DNA from: Ralstonia wenshanensis
Lineage (GTDB): Bacteria; Pseudomonadota; Gammaproteobacteria; Burkholderiales; Burkholderiaceae
Length of the DNA stretch: 64,000 nucleotides
Direction: 5' to 3'
NCBI RefSeq assembly: GCF_021173085.1
Contig: NZ_CP076412.1
Span: forward strand, 124,001 to 188,000
In this document: positions 57,248 through 64,000 of the stretch, piece after piece
Position numbering within the stretch: the first letter of the stretch is position 1
Layout: each line of letters opens with the position of its first letter
The notes under the pieces: model-generated
What the model was told of the DNA's origin: nothing
Database searches by the model: none
Seen by the model: the letters and a program-made list of their open reading frames with translations, nothing else
Made by a program: the position numbers and the translations under genes

Positions 57248-58147
57248 TCACGGGGAATCGACGCCGAAGCGCGCAACAACGAAATCAATTGCGCTGCGTA
57301 GTTTGGCCGTTGGTCGACGGTCTGGCGCATAGACGAGGTGTACCGGGGTGGGCCTATATGACCATGCTGGTAGTACCTGTACGAGACGTCCGCTTGCGAG
57401 GTCATTGATCAGGGCGTCCTCCGGCTGCAACACGATACCGGCACCCGCAGCTGCGGCCCGTCTTAGCGCGCCCCCTTCGTTAGCGGTAAATCGACCAGCG
57501 ACCGGTACTACATAGACTTCACCTTTCGGTCCGACCAGGTGCCAGCGGTCGTGATGCTTCCAATATTGGAGGCCCAAGCACGAATGTTGGACGAGCTCGC
57601 TTGGATGCGTTGGCGCGCAGTGAACAGCGAGATAACGCGGTGCCGCTGCGAGGATGCGGCGGTAGGGGCGGAGTGTTCGTGCCACAAGCGTCGTGTCACG
57701 TACATCACCGATTACGATGCCTAGCTCGTGGCCCTTGGCAACGCACTCCTCTGGCCGATCGTCCAGCGTGAGGTCAACGGACACCTCAGGATTAAAAGCA
57801 AGCCATTCCGCCAGTGCTGGAGCGAGCGTGCGGCTACCAAAACCGACCGGCGCGACAACGCGTAACGAGCCACGTGGCGCCTGTTGCAGCTCGGAGGCGC
57901 TGGCCTCGGCAAGTGCTACCGCGGCCAGTGCTGTGCGACAGCGTTCAAGGTATAGCTGCCCCACCTCGGTGAGCTGATGACGGCGCGTCGTTCGGTGCAG
58001 CAGCCGGGAGCCGAGCCGATCTTCGATCGCACGAACCTGCTTGGCCACCATCGTCGCAGAGACGCCCATCGCTTGGGCGGCCGCCGAGAAACTGCCCCCC
58101 TCGACGACCCGGACGAAGGTTTCCATGCCTGCCAGTTTGTCCAACAT
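57248..58147 (-). CDS. LysR-type transcriptional regulator
   Basis: A 299-residue LysR protein. The helix-turn-helix is near residues 8-50 (GSFSAAAQAMGVSATMVAKQ and AIEDRLGSRLLHRTTRRHQL). The effector domain follows from about residue 85 (GSLRVVAPVGFGSRTLAPAL). ATG at 58147 is the usual LysR start; 13 upstream codons are probably not used. It is divergent from the tautomerase-CMD-EthD genes and a 9-bp inverted repeat lies over its start, so it likely controls them. Confidence 0.93.
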   Translation of the reverse strand: MLDKLAGMETFVRVVEGGSFSAAAQAMGVSATMVAKQVRAIEDRLGSRLLHRTTRRHQLTEVGQLYLERCRTALAAVALAEASASELQQAPRGSLRVVAPVGFGSRTLAPALAEWLAFNPEVSVDLTLDDRPEECVAKGHELGIVIGDVRDTTLVARTLRPYRRILAAAPRYLAVHCAPTHPSELVQHSCLGLQYWKHHDRWHLVGPKGEVYVVPVAGRFTANEGGALRRAAAAGAGIVLQPEDALINDLASGRLVQVLPAWSYRPTPVHLVYAPDRRPTAKLRSAIDFVVARFGVDSP

Positions 58148-58181
58148 TGCCAACCCTGTGGTTTGGAGTCTAGGCAATGTT
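58143..58181. promoter_or_regulatory. Inverted repeat in the LysR-tautomerase divergent region
   Basis: AACATTGCC and GGCAATGTT are perfect 9-bp arms 21 bp apart, and the left arm includes the LysR start codon. A further GGCAATG lies near 58230. The placement suits autoregulation and control of the divergent genes by LysR. Confidence 0.5.
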
Positions 58182-58261
58182 CGCATATTTATCGTGGTAA
58201 TGAGCTATGGGAGACTGCTTTCACGTTCGGCAATGAGCCGCACCAACACGGGTATCGAACT

Positions 58262-58483
58262 ATGCCAATTTTGCGATTAGAGATGCATCCCGGCCGAACG
58301 CCGGAACAGAAGCGTGACTTCGTCCGAGAAGTCACCCGAGTAACCGTTGAGGTACTGAAGTGCCCACCTGAGAGCGTGGATGTTGTGATGTACGAGGTCC
58401 CGCGCGAGCAGTGGGCCAAGGCGGGCAAGCTAGTCTCGGAAATGCAGGCGATGGCGGGCGGCCCCGCTGAGGCTGCTCATTGA
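58262..58483 (+). CDS. 4-oxalocrotonate tautomerase-family protein
   Basis: A 73-residue protein of the tautomerase superfamily. It begins MPILRLEMHPGRTPEQKRDF, with the N-terminal Pro2 that acts as the catalytic base after Met removal. Residues to about 60 follow the 4-oxalocrotonate tautomerase pattern (VTVEVLKCPPESVDVVMYEV). Such hexameric enzymes isomerise unsaturated keto acids or dehalogenate. It leads a small group with a CMD-like and an EthD gene, which suggests aromatic compound breakdown. Confidence 0.88.
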   Translation: MPILRLEMHPGRTPEQKRDFVREVTRVTVEVLKCPPESVDVVMYEVPREQWAKAGKLVSEMQAMAGGPAEAAH

Positions 58484-58541
58484 TTCGGGCGCGGAGCCAA
58501 TACCGCGCATACGAATCGCAGATCCCTGGAGGAAGTTCAGT

Positions 58542-58934
58542 ATGCGGTCGCAACCCGAATTGCGCGAACGTGGTTTGTCATTATTGGATCAGCTACACGG
58601 GAACGGCAGCGCACAGGCGTTGATCGCCGATATGGCCGGCTTGTGTCCCGACTTCGTCGATATGACGATCGAGTGGGCATTAGGTGGTGTCGAGTCGCGC
58701 CCGGGGCTTGATCTCATAACGCGCGAGCTCGTTATGATCGCCTCGTGTGTGACATTGGGACATGCAGTTACGCAGCTACGCGCCCATGTGCATGCGGCTT
58801 TAACCATCGGAGCAAGCCGCGAACAAGTTATCGAGGCGATCTTGCAGTTGATCTTCTACGCAGGAGGAGCGTCAGTTCGCAACGCTTTGGTCAGCTGCAG
58901 GGATTTGCTTGCGGTGCCAGTCGAAAATAATTGA
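58542..58934 (+). CDS. Carboxymuconolactone decarboxylase-family protein
   Basis: A 130-residue helical protein with the gamma-carboxymuconolactone decarboxylase pattern: ITRELVMIASCVTLGHAVTQ, LRAHVHAALTIGASREQVIE, and LQLIFYAGGASVRNAL. True enzymes work in the protocatechuate branch of the beta-ketoadipate pathway; many homologues do other jobs. Gly-Gly-Ala near 107 and the His residues are kept. It lies 58 bases after the tautomerase gene and probably shares its transcript. Confidence 0.85.
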   Translation: MRSQPELRERGLSLLDQLHGNGSAQALIADMAGLCPDFVDMTIEWALGGVESRPGLDLITRELVMIASCVTLGHAVTQLRAHVHAALTIGASREQVIEAILQLIFYAGGASVRNALVSCRDLLAVPVENN

Positions 58935-59096
58935 ACAGCCGTTTTGGGAAGTGGTTAATGGCTGAAGTGGGTGAGAAGTGGACAGTCGTAGACAGGCCAT
59001 CATCGACCGCTATCGGCCAATAACGGCTAGCCCAAAGGGGCAGCACCGCCTTCAACCGGCCCACGATGCGAGCTTATTGATGGAAAGGAGAACCGC

Positions 59097-59423
59097 ATGA
59101 TTAAGGTCACCGTGATGTACCCGTACACCGAAGGCGCACGCTTCGACCACACCTACTACAGAGACAGGCACATGCCGATGGTAAAGGCCCGGCTGGGCAG
59201 CGCCTGCGCGTACTACACCATCGACAAAGGCTTGACCGGCAGATCGCCCGGTGAACCGCCCGCCTTCGTGGCGATGTGTGCGTTCATCTGTGATTCGGCG
59301 GAAGGCTATGAGGCCGCCATCCAACCGCATCGCCCCGAGATCCTGAGCGACATCGCCAACTACACCGACATCACGCCGGTGGTCCAGTTCAGCGAGGTCG
59401 TCATCGAGCGTTCGCATCGTTGA
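59097..59423 (+). CDS. EthD-family protein
   Basis: A 108-residue EthD protein, about 90 percent identical in DNA to the one at 10369. AAGGAG lies 6 bases before the ATG. It starts MIKVTVMYPYTEGARFDHTY and ends naturally in ERSHR, so it is the undisturbed member of the pair. It follows the CMD-like gene after 160 bases. Family members are small dimers linked to ether or polyketide-like substrates; its substrate is unknown. Confidence 0.9.
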   Translation: MIKVTVMYPYTEGARFDHTYYRDRHMPMVKARLGSACAYYTIDKGLTGRSPGEPPAFVAMCAFICDSAEGYEAAIQPHRPEILSDIANYTDITPVVQFSEVVIERSHR

Positions 59424-59530
59424 ACGCAACGGATCGAGTCTGACGACACGCCCAGCCCCTAACCCCCGGGGGGGGCTACCGTTACGCGCAAACCGACGGG
59501 CCGGCGCAGTCCGGCCAAGAAGCTTCGCAG

Positions 59531-59764
59531 CTAGGCCACATTCAAGTGCGTGATCCGCTCGTGCGCGTCCGTGAGGTGGAATCCGTGCTGCTCGATATCG
59601 TCCAGGCACGTGTTCACGTCGACGCCCCGGTGCGGCTCGTCCGGGTGCATGTCGAGTACTTTGAACGGGGTCCACGGGCCGTGCCGCTCGGGCAGGTTGG
59701 CGCCACGCTCATCCAACGTGAACCCGAATACGCGACCCTGCCCTCGGAATATGTGCACTTGCAT
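59531..59764 (-). CDS. Small hypothetical protein (77 aa), probable TetR target
   Basis: I do not recognise the family. ATG at 59764 follows GGAGAACACC, a good ribosome site; two upstream ATG codons are possible but less well placed. It reads MQVHIFRGQGRVFGFTLDER and is rich in His, Asp and Pro. It is transcribed away from a TetR gene with two strong operators in between, so it is probably repressed by that TetR protein. GGCCGG-CGCAGT-CCGGCC at 59500-59517, between it and the EthD gene, could be a weak hairpin terminator. Confidence 0.7.
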   Translation of the reverse strand: MQVHIFRGQGRVFGFTLDERGANLPERHGPWTPFKVLDMHPDEPHRGVDVNTCLDDIEQHGFHLTDAHERITHLNVA

Positions 59765-59805
59765 GGTGTTCTCCAGTTGGGCCATTCTCAAAAGGAGAAT
59801 GGCGC

Positions 59806-59846
59806 TTTACACTGTGTAAACTAAGCTGGAGTTTACACAGTGTCAA
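59806..59846. promoter_or_regulatory. Two tandem TetR operators (TTTACAC-W-GTGTAAA)
   Basis: TTTACACTGTGTAAA (59806-59820) is a perfect palindrome with a central base, and TTTACACAGTGTCAA (59832-59846) is the same site with one change. They start 26 bp apart. The two also form a perfect 13-bp inverted repeat, ACACTGTGTAAAC against GTTTACACAGTGT. The second covers the GTG start of the TetR gene, and the first covers the promoter region of the divergent small gene. Confidence 0.8.
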
Positions 59847-60421
59847 GTTCAAGGCCAACGACGCGTGCCCGCATCCTGCAAGCCACATTGGCGCTCATTG
59901 AGGGTGGCGCTACCGGCATCACAATGAGCCAAATTGCCAAGCAGGCAGACCTATCGCGGCAAGCGCTGTATCTGATCTTTGAGAACAAGGCCGATCTGTT
60001 CGTCGCGCTGCTTCGATACGTGGACGGCAAGCGGGGGATTGTTCAAGAGCAGGCGCGCATTAGAGCGGCCGAGAACGGCGTTGCAGCCATGCTGGCCCTT
60101 GTGGACCGACAGGCTCGACTGTGCCCCGCGTACAAGCCGCTTGCAGATGCCTTTGAACTGCTGCGGCGGCAAGATCCCGATGCAGAGCAGGCATGGCAAG
60201 ACCGGCAAAGCGATCGCCTGGAAGGCTGCCGTGTTGTTGCCGCGCGTATCAAAGCCGACGGCAAACTTCGCGATGGGATTTCGGTTACTGCAGCAGCAGA
60301 TCTGATCTGGTCGCTGACCTCATCGGTAACTTGGGATGATCTGGTGGTCAAGCGCGGCTGGACTTCTGCTGCGTATCGTCGGCACATTGGCGAAGTCTTG
60401 CGGCTGTCGCTTGTGAAATGA
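59840..60421 (+). CDS. TetR/AcrR-family regulator, autoregulated
   Basis: A 193-residue TetR protein. The helix-turn-helix is ILQATLALIEGGATGITMSQ, then IAKQADLSRQALYLIFENKA. The C-terminal domain is a TetR ligand domain. The GTG start at 59840 lies within the second operator, so binding would stop its own expression. The divergent 77-residue gene shares the control region and is its most likely target. Confidence 0.92.
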   Translation: MSSSRPTTRARILQATLALIEGGATGITMSQIAKQADLSRQALYLIFENKADLFVALLRYVDGKRGIVQEQARIRAAENGVAAMLALVDRQARLCPAYKPLADAFELLRRQDPDAEQAWQDRQSDRLEGCRVVAARIKADGKLRDGISVTAAADLIWSLTSSVTWDDLVVKRGWTSAAYRRHIGEVLRLSLVK

Positions 60422-60455
60422 AGAGAGGGCCTCGTTGGCCCAAGGTTCGGATTGG

Positions 60456-60554
60456 CACTCAGTCACGAGTCGATCGTCATTACCCACACCCGTAAGGCGC
60501 CCCGGAACCGTTCGATCACCGCGGGAGCCAGCCCAAGGGACTTAAGTGAAGAGA
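60456..60554 (-). repeat. Repeat copy B: 3' end of the methyltransferase gene
   Basis: These 99 bases match 10283-10381 at 96 positions. Here they form the intact 3' end and stop of the methyltransferase gene. Differences include the base that turns the stop codon into a sense codon in the other copy. Confidence 0.9.
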
Positions 60555-61386
60555 ACGAAGGTGTTTCATCAACCTGACTGCGAACTTCGACGCGGAATCC
60601 CAGGCGGCCCAGGAATGCGATGAGGTCTTGTTCGTCCTCAAACGCAGAGGCGTCGAGCTGCGTTTGAGTAACACCAGTAATTGCTTCGCGCAGTCTTACC
60701 CGATCCGGTGACAGGTTCGCAGCCTCCGATCTAAAGGTGAAATCAGGCGTCATCCAGCAACCGCTCGCAAAGCCACCGAGTAGCCGACGGATATTGCGCG
60801 CGAGCACCTCTGTCTGATCCTTGGACAAATACATGATCAGGCCTTCGCACAGAACGGTCAGCCTCTCCCCCGGGTCCAGAGACGCTACGCTTGCGTGGAT
60901 TTCTTCGAAGACAAGCGCATCGGCGGGGGTCACAACGTGCTGCGCGTCGGGTGGAATGGCGTGATGCCTGCGAATCTCTTCGAGCAGACCGAGCTTGGTC
61001 TGGATCACGCCAGGAAGGTCCGTTTCCACATACCGGATGTCACCGCAACGAGTGAGGTCGAGGCCTCGAAGCGAGTATCCGCTTGCGAGCTCGATGACCT
61101 GAGATGAGCCGGACTTCCGAATCAGCTCGGTGATGCTCTTATAGCGAGCCTCAAACATGGGCGCGTAAAAGGTGAGGTTCTCGCGCTTCAATCCATTCTC
61201 GCTCAAGATTTGCTCGAAAGCAGCACTTGCCCCGATCAGCTCAGCAGCCTCCTGAGCAAACTGGATGTCGGTGAATTGGCGATAGTAGGCAGAGACCTTG
61301 GCGGTCACGCTGATGAGTGCGGAGTCGGCTGGCATGGCTGGCGGGGCGGGAGCGTCCGGGCACGGGAGAGACCGGTTGATTTTCAT
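60463..61386 (-). CDS. SAM-dependent methyltransferase (leucine carboxyl methyltransferase-like fold)
   Basis: A 307-residue protein of the PPM1/LCMT-like methyltransferase family. Visible motifs are SSQVIELASGYSLRGLDLTR (SAM binding near residue 95), YVETDLPGVIQTKLGLLEEI, and EGLIMYLSKDQTEVLARNIR. Bacterial members often methylate polyketide or small carboxylic acid substrates. The start could be ATG at 61335 because no ribosome site precedes 61386. The final 30 residues are duplicated near 10.3 kb next to the EthD paralogue. Confidence 0.88.
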   Translation of the reverse strand: MKINRSLPCPDAPAPPAMPADSALISVTAKVSAYYRQFTDIQFAQEAAELIGASAAFEQILSENGLKRENLTFYAPMFEARYKSITELIRKSGSSQVIELASGYSLRGLDLTRCGDIRYVETDLPGVIQTKLGLLEEIRRHHAIPPDAQHVVTPADALVFEEIHASVASLDPGERLTVLCEGLIMYLSKDQTEVLARNIRRLLGGFASGCWMTPDFTFRSEAANLSPDRVRLREAITGVTQTQLDASAFEDEQDLIAFLGRLGFRVEVRSQVDETPSFSSLKSLGLAPAVIERFRGALRVWVMTIDS

Positions 61387-61503
61387 TGAGATGGATTTGC
61401 GTGGAAGCTGTATTGGCCGATGGACTCAAGAAGACAAGCTCTGCCCCTTTTTCAGATGGGCGGGCCAGTTCTTCATCCAGGCATCTCGTAGCGGGGTAGC
61501 AGC

Positions 61504-61750
61504 TTACCCTGCCCAGGATCTCACTTGACTGCCGCCAAAGACAGCATGCTGCCGCAACTGCGGCGTGAATAGGCTGTACAGCATCTTTTGCGTCGGCGCA
61601 CTGACTTTGTCGAGCATGTCCAGATGGTCCGGTGACAGACGCACGTTGAGCGCCTCAATGTTGTCGTGCAACTGCTCAACCTTGCTCACGCCCATCAGCG
61701 TGGAAGCAATGCCAGGCCGTTGAATCACCCAGGCCAGCGCGACTCTTGCC
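61504..61750 (-). pseudogene. Aldo/keto reductase, C-terminal fragment
   Basis: About 80 codons with the end of an aldo/keto reductase: ARVALAWVIQRPGIASTLMG, then LSPDHLDMLDKVSAPTQKML. The end (SLFTPQLRQHAVFGGSQVR) is intact. The barrel and the catalytic Tyr, Lys and His are missing. The family sequence stops near 61745, exactly where the plus-strand LysR fragment begins. Confidence 0.8.
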
Positions 61751-62428
61751 GAGCAGATCGAAGAGGGTGCGCTGGCGATGGAGCGGAGACTGGCCGGGAA
61801 ACAACAAGCGCTCGACGGCACGCTGCGCGTGACCTCTGCCGACTGGTTCGGCGCCTACGTGTTGCCTCCGGTGCTGGCGGCGTATGCGGCCCAATATCCC
61901 CAAGTCGAGATCGAGGTGCTCACCGGAACGCGGTTATTTAATCTGGCGCAACGGGAGGCTGATGTGGCGTTTCGCATTGTCCCGTTCGAGGAGCAGGACA
62001 TCGTCCAACGGCGGTTGCTACAGATGCGCTATGGCGTCTACGTATCTGCCAACGGGCCTGCCCCGGTCGCTGGCGACGGCAGCGGATATCGGCTGATCAC
62101 GCCGGATGCGTTCAGTGGGTCGTTTCCAGATACGGCTTGGCTGAGGGAGATGTTCCCGAACGCAGGCGTCGCGCTGCATTCTAACAACCGGAACGTCAAG
62201 GCGCAGATGTGCGCAATGGGAATGGGCATAGCCGTGTTGCCGCGTCCGCTGGGTGACCAGACCCACGGTATCCGTCGGCTGGAGCTAAACGTGGAGCCGC
62301 CGCATCGCGAGATATGGATGGGCTACCATCGCGATTTGAAGCGGCTTAACCGCCTGCGTGCATTCGTTGATTTGACGGTCACATACCTCGCCAACTCTGC
62401 ATTTGATGCGTCTGCCGGATCGCCGTAA
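61745..62428 (+). pseudogene. LysR-type regulator, N-terminal part missing
   Basis: About 225 codons beginning AEQIEEGALAMERRLAG, the end of the LysR linker helix, followed by the effector domain (TLRVTSADWFGAYVLPPVLA, FNLAQREADVAFRIVPFEEQ). The helix-turn-helix and start codon are missing. It is a paralogue of the intact LysR at 62585, with the same effector-domain motifs. The aldo/keto reductase fragment abuts head to head. Confidence 0.8.
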
Positions 62429-62584
62429 ATGCCTTACTTCGTGCGCAATGCGCATCCAGGGGGCGGGTGAATTTTTTCGCGCGACACCGCAAGCCCGATT
62501 AGGCGACACTTCTGCAGCCCACCCGGCAAGCGATCGCTCCGTGCTCTCCAGCTTAGGGAGGCTGCGGGGTTCTCAATCGCTCTA

Positions 62585-63454
62585 TCAAACGCTCCCTAGC
62601 GCCTCGATGGTCGCATCCAGAAGAGCGCGCAGTCGCGCGACGCGGCGCAGATCACGGTGGTAGCCAAGCCAGACATCGCGCCCCGGCGGCGCTTCGCCCA
62701 GATCGATCCTACCGAGTCCCGGCGTCGCATCGCCAAGCGGGCAAGGCAGCACGGCGAAGCCAACTCCTTCAGCACACATGCGCGCCTGGACGCCGCGATT
62801 GTTGCTGCCGAACACGATCTTCGCTTTGGGCAGCATGCGCTTAACCCACTCGACGTCCGGCAGTGAGCCGAACGCGCTGTCCATGCTGATCAGCCGCATG
62901 CCATCCCCCCGCCCGCGCACCGGCGGGACCAGATCGACATGTCCATACAACGCGTAGTCAAGATGCATTAATTTGCGCTGGATGACGTCCGGTTCGTCAA
63001 AGGGCGTGATGCGGAACGCCAGATCCGCTTCGCGCCGCGCAAGGTTGTAGAGGCGCGAATCCGTGACAAGCTCCAGCGAGATACCCGGGTGATTCGCCAG
63101 AAAGCGCGCGAACACCGGCGTGAGTATGTGGATGCCGAACCAGTCCGATGACGAGACGCGCAGCAGACCAGTCAGCTGCGTCTCTTTGCCCGTCAGGGCG
63201 CGCGTGAAGCCATGTGCTTCCTCCTCCATTCTTTCGGCATGGGCCAACACGGCTGCGCCGTCATCCGTCAGAACGAAACCATCGCTGGTGCGCTGAAACA
63301 GCGTGTGTCCAAGTGCTTCCTCGAGCGCGCGCAACCTACGGCCCATGGTTGGCTGGGTCTGCCCAACGCGCTTCGCAGCCGCCCCCAGCGTGCCGCTGCG
63401 GGCAATCGCCAGAAAGATCCGGACATCGCTCCATTCCAACCCTGAGTCATTCAT
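62585..63454 (-). CDS. LysR-type transcriptional regulator
   Basis: A 289-residue LysR protein. The DNA-binding part is SGTLGAAAKRVGQTQPTMGR, then RALEEALGHTLFQRTSDGFV. The effector domain starts LLRVSSSDWFGIHILTPVFA. Motifs are shared with the broken LysR at 61745, so both come from one subfamily. It is divergent from a quinone-oxidoreductase-like gene, with a T-N11-A palindrome in between, so that gene is its likely target. Confidence 0.93.
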   Translation of the reverse strand: MNDSGLEWSDVRIFLAIARSGTLGAAAKRVGQTQPTMGRRLRALEEALGHTLFQRTSDGFVLTDDGAAVLAHAERMEEEAHGFTRALTGKETQLTGLLRVSSSDWFGIHILTPVFARFLANHPGISLELVTDSRLYNLARREADLAFRITPFDEPDVIQRKLMHLDYALYGHVDLVPPVRGRGDGMRLISMDSAFGSLPDVEWVKRMLPKAKIVFGSNNRGVQARMCAEGVGFAVLPCPLGDATPGLGRIDLGEAPPGRDVWLGYHRDLRRVARLRALLDATIEALGSV

Positions 63455-63488
63455 TTTTGTTTGATTACCGTGAAAAAACGTTCATTTA

Positions 63489-63504
63489 CATGCCTTATGG
63501 CATG
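63489..63504. promoter_or_regulatory. LysR box in the divergent region
   Basis: CATGCC-TTAT-GGCATG is a perfect 6-bp inverted repeat with a 4-base centre, containing T-N11-A (63491 and 63503), the LysR consensus. It lies between the intact LysR gene and the oxidoreductase gene. Confidence 0.65.
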
Positions 63505-63554
63505 GCACATTATGAACCCGTCAACGTGTTGGTTCCACCGAAAAGGAAATGATC

Positions 63555-64000
63555 ATGAACATGCAAGCGCTCGTACTCAATCGCTACAACGGCCCGCTCG
63601 AATTGACGGAAATCTCGATCCCTCAGCCTGCGCATGGTCAGGTACGGGTGCGTATTGCGGCAAGCGGCCTCAATCCGCTCGACACCAAGATACGCGCCGG
63701 CAGCGCGGCGCACGCAAAGCATCCGCTGCCGCTGGTGTTGGGCATCGATATGGCTGGCGTAGTCGACGCCGTTGGCTCCGGCGTCACCGCGTTCAAAGTC
63801 GGCGACGAGGTGTACGGGATGACGGGCGGCGTTGGCGGGCTTCAGGGCTCGCTGGCCCAGTACGCGGCAGTCGACGCCGACTTGCTCGCGATCAAGCCGG
63901 CCAATCTCTCGATGCGAGAAGCCGCGGCACTGCCCCTCGCATTTATCACGTCGTATTCCGGCATCGTCGACCGGGCGCATTTGCAGCCCGAGCAAACCGT
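63555..64000 (+). CDS. MDR-family oxidoreductase (quinone oxidoreductase-like), N-terminal part
   Basis: The gene runs off the right edge after 148 codons. AAGGAAA lies before the ATG. The visible part is the GroES-like domain of a medium-chain dehydrogenase/reductase: MNMQALVLNRYNGPLELTEI, ASGLNPLDTKIRAG, LVLGIDMAGVVDAVGSGVTA and FKVGDEVYGMTGG. No zinc-ligand cysteines are seen, so it is more like an NADPH quinone reductase. The LysR gene upstream on the other strand is its likely activator. Confidence 0.9.
   Translation, partial: MNMQALVLNRYNGPLELTEISIPQPAHGQVRVRIAASGLNPLDTKIRAGSAAHAKHPLPLVLGIDMAGVVDAVGSGVTAFKVGDEVYGMTGGVGGLQGSLAQYAAVDADLLAIKPANLSMREAAALPLAFITSYSGIVDRAHLQPEQT

Noticed and set aside
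1-64000. tRNA, rRNA, CRISPR array or intact transposon
   Set aside because: I looked for direct-repeat arrays, tRNA-like cloverleafs and transposase motifs and saw none that I could support by eye.

Overview
The window is GC-rich, densely coded Gram-negative DNA. It carries AcrAB-NodT-type efflux genes, a Burkholderia-type porin, many LysR, TetR and AraC regulators, an HxlR regulator, and EthD and carboxymuconolactone-decarboxylase-like genes. This mix suggests a betaproteobacterium of the Burkholderiaceae (Ralstonia or Cupriavidus-like), probably an accessory part of a chromosome or a second replicon. That placement is inferred from gene content only. I saw no rRNA, tRNA, CRISPR array or intact insertion sequence.

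Layout. 1-5.4 kb: a heavy-metal export operon: the end of a CzcA/CusA-type RND pump, its TolC-like channel, a cytochrome b561, a P1B-5-type ATPase with a C-terminal hemerythrin-like domain, and a membrane protein. 5.6-10.2 kb: a small unknown gene and a tripartite ABC export system (ATPase, FtsX-type permease, HlyD-like adaptor) with overlapping reading frames. 10.3-11.7 kb: an EthD gene and a carboxymuconolactone decarboxylase-like gene, divergent from an HxlR regulator. 12.5-15.9 kb: a chemoreceptor, a GAF protein and an EAL-HDOD protein. 16.1-23.7 kb: a LysR remnant, two TetR genes and an acrA-acrB-nodT operon. 24.4-32.7 kb: two large lipoproteins (GH74-like and nucleotide pyrophosphatase-like), two very small genes and a cluster of broken genes. 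33-37 kb: two AraC regulators with an SDR and an MDR enzyme.

37.3-56.7 kb is the centrepiece: a complete predicted sulfoquinovose (SQ) catabolic locus of the sulfo-Entner-Doudoroff type. It has a YihQ-type sulfoquinovosidase, a sugar ABC importer and porin, a mutarotase, an SDR (SQ dehydrogenase), an SMP-30 lactonase, an IlvD/Edd dehydratase, an HpcH/HpaI aldolase, an aldehyde dehydrogenase and a TauE-like exporter. Unusually, glycerol kinase and glycerol-3-phosphate dehydrogenase lie in the same operon. This suggests that sulfoquinovosyl glycerol is imported whole, cut in the cytoplasm, and both halves used. The carbon would leave as pyruvate and DHAP, and the sulfonate as exported sulfolactate. 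Two minus-strand operons flank one LacI-type regulator, and each is preceded by the same perfect 16-bp palindrome, ATGGTAGCGGTACCAT.

57.2-64 kb: a LysR gene divergent from a tautomerase, CMD and EthD set; a TetR gene with two near-perfect operators; a methyltransferase whose 3' end is repeated near 10.3 kb; a head-to-head deletion scar joining an aldo/keto reductase to a LysR gene; and an intact LysR gene divergent from a quinone-oxidoreductase-like gene cut by the window end. The two EthD genes are recent paralogues, and the one at 10.4 kb has a chimeric 3' end.
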